Shown here piece after piece: positions 1 to 11,157 of a stretch of DNA of 64,000 bases (position 1 is the first letter of the stretch; each line of letters opens with the position of its first letter). Origin of the DNA: Gymnorhina tibicen. Its lineage: Eukaryota > Chordata > Aves > Passeriformes > Artamidae. The notes below the pieces were generated by a model, which worked only from the letters and a program-made list of their open reading frames with translations, did no database searches and was not told where the DNA came from. The stretch is from contig VXAZ01006396.1 in assembly GCA_013399875.1 (NCBI GenBank), forward strand, positions 193,076 to 257,075, read 5' to 3'. Both the position numbers and the translations under genes were made by a program.

Positions 1-1140
1 CACATCTGAGTGTGTGAAACACCAACATATGCAGAAATAAGGATGGATTTGGCAGAGAGGCGGCTGAGGTTGCTCTTTCAACAAAGAATTCTGAGACTGA
101 CTTGTAAGTGTCACCTCTCAGTTGGATTGTAATTTGAAAGGAACTGGGGGCCAGAGATGTCCACCAGCCTGCGTGCATGGTTGTGTATTCACTTTGTGTA
201 AGGAGGTATTAATAATATTTATAAATAATATTTATTTTGGTAAATTTATGGTGAAAATATCTCCAGCTTTACCTAGAGGGGACATATAACCACACAAAGT
301 CATAATGTATATATAAAAAATACTCCTGGCAAGTATTCTGTTTGCTGTGCTCTCACTGGCACTCACTGACATCCAAATTCACTTTCCCAGGAGGAAGACT
401 GCAGGCTAAATGGTCTTCTGGCTGGAATTGCATTTGACTCAAAGGTTGGACTGTCCAGGTGAAGCTCTGTGAGGGTATAGAAAAGCCCCCACTGCACAGG
501 GTACCACTTTTGTTATCACTATTAGAATTCACATCCAGGCAAGAGAGTCATAACCAACCTGAATAAAACATAGATGGTCTCTCACTGTGCATGACTTAGA
601 GAACTTCAGTCCAGCTGAGGTCCTCTCAAATGCACAGATGACTGATTCCAGCCATGTGCCATGAATGTTATACCCTTTAAAAATGTCTTCCTCGAAATAC
701 ATGAGAATATAGAAGAGCACCCCAAGTACTCAAATATCTGAGAAACTGGCTTAGTATTGTTTGACAAATCCTCTCTGCTGAGCTAAATCAGCCAATTAGT
801 CATGCTAATGCTTGTTAATGGCATTTCTGTTAGAAGAACAGTATAATTTGGCTCTAAATTCTAGCAACAAAAAACCCCAACATTTATTGATCTTATATTG
901 CAGATGAATGATATTTCTATGCTACTGAAGCTCAGAAATGTGTGATTGGTTACACCTTGCTACCATCTGCCAAGGCAGCAACTCAGTAGTACTTTCACAC
1001 CTTCCAGTAAAATTTCGTGATACAGATCCCAGCAGAGACCATTAAATCAAACTTCATACAGGCATGGCTACTTCTCTGAGTAAAACAGAACAGGCCTAGA
1101 GAAGCACCAACAGTTGGCTTGTGTGATCTGAACCTATTAA
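1..1140. other. Unique non-coding DNA
   Basis: No gene, RNA or transposon is recognisable here. The only local structure is a short AT-rich direct repeat at 211-235, two copies of AATAATATTTAT 13 bp apart. Stops interrupt every frame at short spacing. Confidence 0.6.
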
Positions 1141-1300
1141 TTGCACTGGCGTCCACCTCCTTTGTGCTCAATTATGAGCCCATTTTGAAAGGACAGCTTG
1201 TCTTTAATGGGTTAACGGACGCCACATTAACAGAGGAGCTATAACACGATAAACAAATATAGTTTAATGCACCCTACTTTGAATGCAGAGTTCATATGTA
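1141..1300. promoter_or_regulatory. Candidate conserved non-coding element
   Basis: The block has CpGs (GGCGTCC, ACGGACGCC, CACGAT) in a CpG-poor AT-rich setting. TGGCGTCC at 1147-1154 is mirrored by GGACGCCA at 1217-1224, an 8-bp inverted repeat. Between and after them lie GGTTAAC and ATAAACAAATA, the latter a forkhead-type site. Calling it an enhancer is inference from motif density; no conservation data are available. Confidence 0.3.
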
Positions 1301-4300
1301 TTCCAGACAAAAGGCCAAACAAATTTACAACACTTCATGCGTTTCTATAGCTGAGCATTTTTTACTGAAGGATATGTAAATCCTGCACTAATCAGAGGTT
1401 CTGGGATTCCAAATGCCACTAAAGGTTATGACCTGAAGCCCTGCTAATAGATGACTGAGGGCGTAGACTAAGTAGTTCTGAATGACAGCAACCACAGGGT
1501 GTTTTGCATGAAAAGTAACCTCTAATAAATGACCTCTGCTTTTTTCCTTTCAAAGCTATGACAGTAATGAATATGAAAGGGGGAGCTTTGTACACACCGG
1601 GTGTTATTTACACCTAAACACTGCAAGAGTGTGGATGTATGTGTGGGTTTCAGTTCGGCTGAAAAAAGGAGGAATGGGTATTTTCGCTGCCTTAACAAAC
1701 ACTGCTGCACTTCTGCTGGCTTCATTAATAATCCCTTTCTTAAACAGTGGTACAAAAAAACAAGGTCATGCTGTTAAAGGGAGTATTTCCTCCTTCATTG
1801 TGTGTATGTGTGTGTATAAAAACATCTGCATATATGTATGTATGTAGATATGTTGACTGGATGGATTATAGGCTTTATGTGAATTCTCCTGGATTGCTAG
1901 AAGCATTGATGGAAGCATTCAAATTTCTGCTGTTCTGTGACCTTTAGTTAGGCAGAACACTGTGTCTTTGGTGGTATGAACAAAGCAAGGATGGTTTTAA
2001 TGGCAGAGAGTCACTTCTCATGGATGATATTTACACTTGGACTTCTTGCAGGAAAACAGTTCTAAGATATTTTTCTTACATGCAAGCAGAACCAGAGCTC
2101 TGAAAAAAATTTTTTTTCCTTGAATTAAGGTGATCAATTGCTGAAACCTTTCACATCCTGATGGAGATCCTGGAGGGGGAATAGAGCAATTATGAGTGGA
2201 CTGTGTTGTCTGTGCTCCCACCAGCTCAGGATTGTTCCCAGACGCACACATTGCTTTGCCTTAGCCATTCTCCATGTAAATCACTTGCAATGCATTGCTT
2301 TGGGAGCTCCCTTCCTCTCCCGTCCTGGTTTCAGTGAGTAAGAGCAGACCAGGATAGGGAAAGGCAGGCAGGCAAGAGCATGCCTGTTCCTCTGTGCAGT
2401 AGGGAACTGAGCCATGCAGGTCTCCTTACTGCAGTGCTGGCAGAGGGATTGTGTGGGGACGAAGGAAACCACAAAAACTGGGGTCACATCAGAGGTCCCT
2501 GAGCTGACGTGCTGAGGCACAGGCTGTGTGTTTGAGACACGGGGTGCAGATGTGCCTGCCTGGGACCCAGCACCCTACAGCCAGCTCAGACAGTGCCAGA
2601 GGGCACTGATTAGCCCTCCACTTCCCTCTGCCAGCTTGGAGTTTGGGGGCTTGTGTGCTTAAATCCCATTGCAGGCTTTCTTGACAGTCCTGCAGGAGTC
2701 ATATTGAGGGCCTGGCATCTTCTGGGTGCTCAGGTGCCAGTCTTGCTGCTGAACAGCTCAGTCCTGTACGGTGCTGCCACTACACGCTGCTGTGCACAGA
2801 CTGCCTCCAGACACGTCACACGTGGCACGAGGGTGGCTGTGACACTCCACTTGCCCCTGAACCCTGTTAGCTTCCCTGTATAAAGTCTGTTTATTTAGGA
2901 TTCAGGCATGTCAGCAAGCAGCATGTGGCCTACAAAGAGCATCTTGATAGCCAAATGCACTTCATACCCCAGGAAGCTTTTGTCTGATGCACGAGTTTTT
3001 TGCTTTTCTTAATATTATCCAAATATTTTTTCATTAGTTAATTTTTAATACAGGTGTTTTCTGTGCAGAACATAGTATGTTTGTTCAGGTATGACTGCCA
3101 TTTTGTTAGGTGGCAATTTAGCCTGAGTAAGAAGACCAAAGCAGGGCTTTAAAATGCACTCCTCATAAAAAATTAAAGAGCTATTCTTTATTTACATATT
3201 TACACAACACTCAATCCATCAAGTAAAGCTTTCTCTGCCTTAAACCCAAATCTCCGGGGTGTACTCTGTGCCTGGGGAAATTGGATGTCTCGGAAAAATG
3301 ATAAAGAGGTATCTGTCCATCCACCTATCTATCATTTTTTACACCATACTCATTACCATGGTCTCTGAGCTCCTATTACACGTATGGAATCTTTCCCATT
3401 TCGGTACAGAGATGGTCAGCAGAGACAGCAAAGCCATCATTATTTTCTGAAGAGTGCAAGCCTGGGGAAGGACCGGCTGCTCACTCTGCAGTGGCCATTT
3501 GGCAGCAGCCAGTTTGTACAGAAGACAAATCCCTTTTATTAGCTGCCTGGGAAGTCCGGTTTGGCTTCTGGAAGATGCAGTTCAAATGGACTATGTGCAG
3601 AGAATTAGCCTTAGGTATCAACATTGCTGCTCCCACATTCACTTCATGTCACCTTGAGAGAGAGGCTACCTCTCCCCTGCCTTCTTGACAGCTGCTTACC
3701 AGGAGGCGGACTTCAGCTCTGAAAAGGCATCAAAAGACCTGGCAACTTTAACTTAGATAGACTGTCCGAGAGACTCTTCAAATTAACAGAAATAGCAGCA
3801 TTTCTCATTCTGTTGCATGTAACTGTTTGGCCACTTTCAGGCCATGTCATCACACATTTGTCTCATTGTTACCCTGGGGCCCACCTGTTTCTTTGCAGAA
3901 TTCACTTATTGCCTTTTGACTTGTGCTTCAATTTCAAGCTCTGGAGGATGGCAGCTTTTTATTAGGTTGTATTGTGGGGGCCATAGTGGGGGCCTGATCC
4001 TTGACAAAGACCTGTGGGCATTCAGCAGACAAATATTAGTTAACAATGATCATTACAAAGAATAAAGTAACATCACCACTCTGCAACTCGCTTCAAGGCT
4101 GACTCTATTACAGCTGCTATTGCCTGTGATTGTACCAGCACCATTAGCCACCCTGTTGCCCATTTGTTTTAATCTTTTTCCCTCATGTGCTAGGAGGAGA
4201 AGTTTCAAATCCATCTTAGTTTGCCCTCCAACTCTGTCAGACATACAGCAGCAGCCAGCAGCCCCCTGTTCTCCCAGGAGGGCTATTCCTCGGATGTAGC

Positions 4301-5440
4301 AGCGTGGCCAGGGCATAACACTGGGTTCCGGGATCTATAGTGTGGATGCATGCTCCAAACAAATACTTTCTTCTCTTCCCCCTCTTCCTGTGCCATAAAG
4401 CAGCAGAACAGCAGAGACAGTGGTAGTTTCGTTGCTCTTTTATTGGTAAAGGGCAAAGTGGTCTGTCCTAAATCACCAGCCCAAGAAACATAGATCCTAA
4501 ATGTCTGACTTGTCCCTTCTCTACTGCAACCAACACTCTCATTCAAGCATCCCTCTCATCCTAGCCTGACTCAGGCATGCTGTAGTCTACTCCTGGCTTT
4601 ATTTTAGAAATAGAAGAAGACTTCATCAGTCAGTCATCAGGAGTGGCAGACGGCCTTCAGTTCATGAAATGAGTCTAAGACTAAAAGAGAAGATTGTGTT
4701 TTTGAAATAAATGTAGGGGAAAAATTATAAACGGTAAATGAAGAGCTGGAACACCCCTCAGGCCAGACTCTGACAGGACTTCGCAGATCATCTTTATCTA
4801 AAATTGAATGGTTTTGATTCAGGCTTTCCTGTTCTTCTCTTACCAAAAACTTCTGGCACAACTACAGGCCCCCTGAGTAGAGCCAGGACAAAACTCAAAA
4901 AGGTACTATTAGTTTAACTTGAAATGCTTCACGTAAATGTTTCAAGTTTGACAGATTTGTGGTGGAAGTCTGCCTTTTTTTCCTGGTCAGTTGTTGGGAC
5001 CCTGAGCTTTTGGCCACGAGTTCAGGATTCCTGCAAACCTAGAGTTCTTTGCAGCCTTGGAGGACCTTATTTTAGGACTGATGACTGACTGATATTCCAA
5101 AAAGAGTCCATAGGACATAGTACAGTACTTGCAACATTTTATTTTCTCTTCCTTTCTTACTGTTGTCTTACAGAGGCAACAAAAATTAATTTTCTAATAA
5201 TGTGCAATAGAAATGCATTTTCTTTTAAAGACTGCAGACCAGATTTTCATCTCTTCCTAGCCAGCCTAACTCAATTGATACTTTTGATTTATGCCAGCCT
5301 AAGGAAGAAACTGGGCAATTTAAATTTTAACTTCCTCTCTTAGGAACAATCCTTTCATTCCTGAAATCTGCAGATGAAGAATGAAACTCTAAAAAAACCT
5401 GCTCAGTCTGGCCACAGCTTGACTGCAGGACTCTGACAGC
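1301..5440. other. Unique non-coding DNA
   Basis: No coding sequence or mobile element is recognisable. A TG/TATG-rich patch lies at about 1797-1850 and mixed A/T runs at 2105-2122. The stretch at 2290-2880 is somewhat richer in G+C than its surroundings but its frames are short and unlike known proteins. Confidence 0.55.
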
Positions 5441-5545
5441 AGCAGTCTTGCACTGCGGTAAAGAGGCGATTAAAAGTTTTACTATCCATTTTATCATCTC
5501 GGTTTTTGCAATAAAGAGAGCTGTCATTGTTTTAGGATTATTTTA
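5441..5545. promoter_or_regulatory. Weak candidate regulatory block
   Basis: CpGs (TGCGGTAAAG, GGCGATTAAAAG, CTCGG) are close to a GCAATAAA site of the caudal/posterior-Hox type and a GATTAAA site. The mixture resembles conserved non-coding elements of vertebrate gene deserts. This is a compositional guess with no direct support. Confidence 0.2.
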
Positions 5546-6073
5546 CTTATGTCTATTCATTTTGTTTCATTGTCTTTACAAGTCTCACTCCCATTTCATG
5601 CTGCTTTCGGTTCTGCCCTTTTCAACTCCCCACGGATGAGCAGGGAAGGAAGAGCAGGCTGGCCAAAAAATTGGGTAGGGAGAGAGTGTGGAAACTGAGC
5701 TTCCATGACAACCTCTTACTTCATTTGGGAGGAATGAGAACAGCAGGTTTTTTTCCCCCTCTCTATTTTTACAGTGCCTTTGCATCTTACAGGTACACTA
5801 GAGCATTGTAATTGCTGAGGTGATCAAGCTGTGCAGCAATATCCCTCACTGACTGCGTTTTTAAGGGTCTTGGGAATCAAGGCAAAGGTATGGTATGGTC
5901 AGCGTGCCGAGACTTAGGTGGGGAAAGCAGAAGGGGAGTATTTTTAGTCTGGCCTTTGGAGGAAAGTAAGGGAAAGAAGGCTGGCAATGGAGACAATGGG
6001 AGAAGAGAAGACAGGAGATGGAAAGGCAGAAAGCAGAGGGACAAGCAGATAACAACATTTTTAAACGCACTTT
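5546..6073. other. Unique DNA with a purine-rich tract
   Basis: About 5925-6048 is strongly purine-rich on the + strand (GGAAAG, GGGAGAAGAGAAG runs). This accounts for the long open frames on both strands there, which are not credible proteins. Confidence 0.5.
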
Positions 6074-6198
6074 CATACAATCACAGAACTGCTAAGGTTG
6101 GAAAAGACATCTAAGATCAGTGTGTTAAATCTCTAACCCAGCACCACCATGTTCACCACTAAACTATGTCCCCAAGTGACACATCCACATACTTTTGG
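6074..6198 (-). mobile_element. CR1 LINE fragment, 3' end only
   Basis: Read on the minus strand, the element ends at the left with two degenerate octamers (TTCTGTG, ATTGTATG), the CR1 tail signature. Next to them is the avian CR1 3' block with TAAGGTTGGAAAAGACATCT, and then the CAGCACCACC...CACTAAACTATGTCCCCAAGTGACACAT block typical of one group of avian CR1 subfamilies. Only about 125 bp survive and no coding sequence is left. CR1 normally inserts as 5'-truncated copies without target duplication, which matches. The right boundary is approximate. Confidence 0.85.
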
Positions 6199-6892
6199 GG
6201 TGTTTTAAGCAGTTTTGGTAGTTTTGAACATTTCAGTAAACAAATATTTGTATCATTAGATGCTTAAATTATTTCAAAGTTCAGTGTTTCAGCTTTAAAC
6301 TTTATGCCTAAAAATTAGGGATAATCATACTTGAACTTACAGGCTTTTCCTTGTACAGACAGGAAAATTTCCTGAAATACTCAGTTTGTGGAGAGAGAGA
6401 GGATGGTATGTTTTCCAGGTGTCATGCAAGTTCAGAAGTCTTGCAATTTAAAAACACAGCTAAAAACTGAAAATTTGTTCTGGGAATATTCATTCCAATT
6501 TATTAAAGAATTAGGGTCCAGCTGTGCTTACTTTCCACAACAGTTTGCTTTTGGGACATTTTTCATTTGCTTTTCCAGCAGTTTCTGTATCAGAAACATT
6601 GTTTTAAATGTCACAGTTGTCAAATCAATGACCTAAAACAGTATCACATGCCTTAATTTGAACAAGTAATGCACTTGGAATTTCAGATTTGGAACAACAG
6701 GCTTCCTGATCTGTTCACTGTCCCTCAGCAGATGAAAACAGAGAAATTTTAGTAAGGTTAGGCTATGCCCTGTCTTGCAGGGCTGCACAGAAGAAGAAGG
6801 AGGGGAGGGCATTTGTGTATGTGTTTAACCTGGAAGTACCTATCTATAATGGAAGTTCAAATCACAGAAAAAAAACCCTGTTTCTTCTGTAA
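6199..6892. other. Unique non-coding DNA
   Basis: Nothing recognisable: no transposon similarity, no long frame with protein character, and no compositional island. Confidence 0.55.
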
Positions 6893-6923
<31 letters not shown>

Positions 6924-6935
6924 CCTATCTATCTT
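6893..6935 (+). repeat. CTGT/CTAT tetranucleotide microsatellite
   Basis: Three CTGT units pass into about seven CTAT units with one CTAC interruption. This is a compound tetranucleotide repeat and probably length-polymorphic. Confidence 0.95.
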
Positions 6936-7028
6936 TAATTCTATCACTGAAGGTTTTACCCAAAGTCCATCTAAGTTTCCATGGACTTTGATTAGAGTTT
7001 AATGAGGTTCCTATTACTGCACACAGAA

Positions 7029-7047
7029 GAAAAAAAAAAAAAAAAAA
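7029..7047 (+). repeat. Poly-A run
   Basis: Nineteen consecutive A follow GAAG. No retroposed element lies upstream on the + strand, so it looks like an isolated homopolymer rather than a retrogene tail. Confidence 0.9.
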
Positions 7048-9997
7048 CCAACAGGAAAAACTCTCACTGGTATCAAGAGGAGTAATGTTCTTTGCTGTAG
7101 GCTGACAATCTGATACCACTATAGAAAGAGCCTTTACACACAGTTTATTTATTTAGGACACTAAGAAGTAGCTCAAAATGGACACGCACAGCTGAGGTAC
7201 ACATAACCATGTCTACATCTGAGATCTAGGTAACCAGAGCTGGAGCCATGGCTGAGGGTTGTAGAGCAGTCTTTCTTTCTCCAGTTTTCCCCCCACCTAA
7301 TCCAGTGGCTTGTTCTCTGCCTTTTCTTCTTCCCCTGCTTTCTTCACAGCCCTCCTACCCCCCAACACTTAGTGTTAGTATAGCCCTAGGGAGCACCAGA
7401 GAACTTTGAATAGCACCAAAACGTATCAAGTCCCTCTCTAAGCTGCTTTATTCTCCCTGCTGAGCATGGCATGGACCCACCAAGGGCAGCTCAGTCCATA
7501 AAGAAGTAAGGGAGGGCGAGACTGGTGGAATGCTTTCAAAAAGGAATATTGCTTCAGGCTTTTCTTCTGTGCTACAGAGTATGGATTAAATAGGAGAAAA
7601 AGTATAAATACCTGGAAAAGCAAACTATTGGATAGGATATATTTTTTGATTAAAGAACCACCTTTACCCATCCCTCTGGTTTAACCTTTGCTACACAAGG
7701 GTAACATCAACAAAAGGATTGTCTGGTTTCATAAAAAATGCCTACAAAAGCCTGTCAGGTTTTTGGTTTTTTTCCCTGGTGAGTATCAAACAAAAAGAAT
7801 GGACTGTCTAGGTGTGTTTTCAGAGAAGAATAGTTTTAAAATAATGATTTGAATTAAGATGATAAGGAAGAGATTACAGAACTGGTTTTAAAACTGCAAA
7901 GACTTGGATTTATTTTACTTATCTGCGGGCATCATAATCTTAAGTGGTCATGCTTTCAAGTTTTAGCTTGTTGTCATTACGATTAGAAATTTATGTTCAA
8001 AAAATAACATGTCTGCCAGACATCCTGGCAGATATTTGCAACTGGAAGTTTTAAAAAAGGTAGTGACACAGTATAAGTATTGCTTAATTATGAGACGTTG
8101 GTTGAAGAGGTTCTTTCACTAAGGAAATGTTGGGAGCACATATTTTATTAGCAGTAGTAAGCATACTCATTGCAGTCACAAAGTTTCTCTGCCTCACACT
8201 AGTCACAGCTCAAGTTCATCCACTGAACTTTGTATCCCATGACATGAAATAACTGAATTAAGCCATCCATCATATCAAACTGCATACTATCATTTTACCA
8301 AATTTTCCAACTCTCGTCACCTACTTGCCCTACTGTAGTTACTTATTTATCATAATTAATCCCTTAGCAGGAACAGGGAACATTCAGGCTGGTGTAGCAC
8401 TACTATAGAAAGTATCTTGTGAGCAAAACCAGTGTGGTGTACCAGGACTTTGTTCTGCTGATACAGCTCCACTGAACAGGGGTTACAGCTGCTTGAGAGT
8501 TCACTGAACTCACAGGAAAAACAACCCAACTACTAAAAAGTGGGTTTGATACAGGATACGGTGATGAGGCAGTCTTCTTAATTTGAGGTAAAACTCCTGA
8601 AGTTTGGCCGTCAATGGAGGTAAAACACTTTTATTTGAGTTGTATTTAGATTCTGACTTAAATCTGTAAACGTAAAATCATACCAAAGTGACAATCCGGC
8701 CAAAAATTTTTTTCCGTTTCTCTCTGTGCCTGCAGTTTGAACATGCCTTTGACTTACAAAAACATTTCTGCAAACTCTTGTATTTTAAGCAAGCTGTGCA
8801 ATTAAGGTTTGAAAGGTGGCTAATGTTCAGTTAACTTTGCTATATATATGGCTTTGGCAAATGGATCATCTTAGCAAACTGGGAACTGTTATGAATGTGT
8901 GCTTGTGCATTGTGCATTCTTAGCCTGTCTCAAGGTAAAAGTCTTGAAAGGATTTTATATTTCCTAAATAGATGCCTAGTGATTAGATCACAATAAATCT
9001 GAAAGGATCATAATATGCCTATTATAAATTATTATGTTTCAAAGGAATTATGTTTTTTAGTGGGTAAATATGCACCAGTGCCTTAGGGAATAACAGAAAT
9101 TAGACCATGAAATGTATATAACCTTGAAGGTCTGAGGAAAATCCAAATAAAGAAGGCTGAAAATTTGGTCTGACACCATCTTTATGTAGCACTATGCTTC
9201 CTTTACATGTCAAAGTTTCCAAAATGTGTGTGATTCAGTTTGATACAATGTAAGGGTAGCTGTTAATTTGGGATTATGACAGCATGTGTTAAAGGACAAA
9301 ATGTCAGCCAGACTGGACTTTCAGCTTTGAACACACTCGAGGTTATGGTTTTAAGTCAGGGCTTAGCTGTCAATCTGATAAAGGACTATTTTTTTTTCTG
9401 TTGGCATGTTTAATTACATGAAATCAAATTCTCAGATGAGGGAAAAGAACTGGTAAAACTTTTCTCAGCCACAGAACTAGGGCTGCCTTTATATCCTGCT
9501 AAAGTCTAGGCTGGACCTAACTCACAAGGTAGTGGCTGTGATCAAGAATAATGGTTTCATTTGTATCTGGCAAACACAGTGCATGTAACTTTTCCTTCCT
9601 GAGATGGCACAATTGTTGATGTTTTTGACACTTTTGGAATACATGGTATTTGAATTTGCAAAGAAAGCTCAAGTCAGTGCAGAGTACTAGGGGTCTTCAA
9701 CCATGTGTTGGTAGTCCTGTTGTCTGAGCTGGGATCCAGTCAGTCTTCAGCTAGAGTCAGTGGTTTTCACTGATGCAGATCTCAGTAGCTGAGGGGCTTA
9801 CTTAGCTAAGTAAGCTCCTTAATAAGGAGTAGGATCTTCCTTATGTGAAGATAGCCATGGTGTACATTTGGGATTGGCAGTGGAGGTGCCATAGCTCTTT
9901 AGGAGGGGGAGACTAGTCCAGACTTGGAAGGTTTCTGGAAGGGTCCTTCTTCTGTAACAGTTTTTCCCCTTTTGTTTTCAAGGTTCTGATTTCACTA
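7048..9997. other. Unique AT-rich non-coding DNA
   Basis: About 2.9 kb without recognisable genes or transposons. The one structural item is an 8-bp inverted repeat, TCTGCCAG and CTGGCAGA, spaced by 5 bp at 8012-8032. Confidence 0.55.
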
Positions 9998-10003
9998 ATC
10001 TGA
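9998..10003 (+). repeat. Target-site duplication, left copy (ATCTGA)
   Basis: ATCTGA lies immediately before the LTR 5' TGTTG terminus and recurs immediately after its ACCACA terminus at 10575-10580. A perfect 6-bp duplication at both edges of a TG...CA element is the footprint of retroviral integrase. Confidence 0.85.
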
Positions 10004-10574
10004 TGTTGCGGTGTGTAGTTTCCTGCGTTGGTAAGGCAAGCTGCAACCTTCCCGGAGAGCTCTGCGGGGTTATCTTGGGGAGAGCGGCTGTTCCGCTTCC
10101 CGTAGCCCTTCTGGGCGGCCCGCGCTGTCCCGGCCAGCTGTCGGCTCCACAACATTGGTGGCAATAAAGGAGGCGAGAAAGCTCCCTTGCATGGAGACTG
10201 CAGAATGTATTTAATCCATGCTAACTCCCAAAAATCTAGGACCAGCACATGTGCTGGCCCCCAGAGGCAGAGGGCCAGCACATGGTATGGTGCTCAAGGC
10301 AGAGGGAGAGCAGCTGGTGACTCGATGATCTCCAGAGGCAGAGCGAGCAAGAGCACATGGTCTAGAGCCCCTTATCCTGGAAAGAGCGGGGCGGAGAGAG
10401 CACATGGACGAATGGTCTCAGAGCATAGGGGCAGTACAGGGGCGGAGTTGGGGTAACAAAACCAATGGGAGAAACCCGAGGGAGTGGTTAGGACTAGGGG
10501 CGGGAAAAGGGGGGAGCCACATGGAGAGGGCAGGCAGTTTAGTAAGGAAAGGAGTGGGGAAATACAACACCACA
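10004..10574 (-). mobile_element. Solo LTR of an endogenous retrovirus
   Basis: The 571-bp element begins TGTTGCGGTG and ends CAACACCACA, with short TGT...ACA terminal inverted repeats. It is bounded by a perfect ATCTGA duplication and is far more G+C- and CpG-rich than its flanks. A 6-bp duplication is usual for alpha/betaretrovirus-like (ERVK-type) elements. No gag, pol or env sequence is present, so this is a solo LTR left by recombination between two LTRs. Orientation is uncertain. The minus strand is preferred because it gives a long U3, an inverted CCAAT box and an ATTAAATA signal (plus positions 10208-10215). An AATAAA on the + strand at 10163-10168 argues the other way. U3-like sequence holds repeated AGCACATGG motifs. 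Well-kept termini and CpGs suggest a fairly recent insertion. Confidence 0.88.
10242..10407. repeat. Imperfect internal repeats in the LTR
   Basis: CCAGCACATGTGCTGG at 10242-10257 is a perfect 16-bp palindrome around the E-box CACATG. AGCACATGG recurs three more times (ending near 10284, 10360 and 10407), twice preceded by CCAGAGGCAGAG. Repeated protein-binding units in U3 are typical of retroviral enhancers; that role is inferred. Confidence 0.7.
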
Positions 10575-10580
10575 ATCTGA
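10575..10580 (+). repeat. Target-site duplication, right copy (ATCTGA)
   Basis: This is the exact match to the left copy and directly abuts the ACCACA end of the LTR. Confidence 0.85.
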
Positions 10581-11068
10581 AACTCCCTCCCCATGCTTAG
10601 ATAGGCAGCCCTCTCCTTTGATGGTTTTCTAGATGTTTCTTAGCAATGGGATTGGAAGAGCAGTGTAAGCCATTTAGTGATCTAGCTACATTGTGATAAC
10701 TCTGGACATTATCAACTGTCTGCTCTGAGACACAGACAGAAGGAAAGAGCAAATATCAAGGAGTTCCTTCACCACAAATCTATCAACAGGGGCTGATTTC
10801 ATCTTTCAGACTGCCTGAAAGCTCTCATGCACAATGACATTATTTCAAGCCCAGAACATAAATTCAGGCAGGCTAAGAGTTAGGAGAAGACCAATTACTG
10901 AGATGAAAGGGTTGCTCCAGCCCTCTGAAGGCACTGACCTCTAGGCCCTCAACCAATTCCTCTGAGACCTTCCAGGTGAGCCAAAAAAACCACTTGTGTG
11001 AACCCTGCATTCAGTGGCCTTTCACCCCACATTAGCCATTGAGATAGAGTAACATGGAGGAGATGAGG
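10581..11068. other. Unique non-coding DNA
   Basis: Nothing recognisable between the LTR and the palindrome cluster. Confidence 0.55.
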
Positions 11069-11157
11069 TACTGATATGATTCATCATGATATCATGATTG
11101 ATCAGTAACATCATGATTCTGTCTGTAATATCAAAGCTGTCGGGTGCTGATATTACA
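11069..11157. repeat. Cluster of inverted repeats
   Basis: A perfect 16-bp palindrome ATCATGATATCATGAT (11083-11098) is nested between TACTGAT (11069-11075) and ATCAGTA (11101-11107). A further ATCATGAT follows at 11110-11117. Next comes a hairpin with perfect 10-bp arms, TGTAATATCA (11124-11133) and TGATATTACA (11148-11157), and a 14-nt loop. No transposon family is recognised. Confidence 0.85.

Noticed and set aside
7029..7047. Retrogene poly-A tail
   Set aside because: No coding-like or SINE-like sequence precedes it on the + strand and no flanking duplication was seen.
9913..10281. 122-codon minus-strand frame resembling a retroviral leader or gag start
   Set aside because: It crosses the LTR terminus and target-site duplication into unrelated flank, so it cannot be a single viral or host gene.
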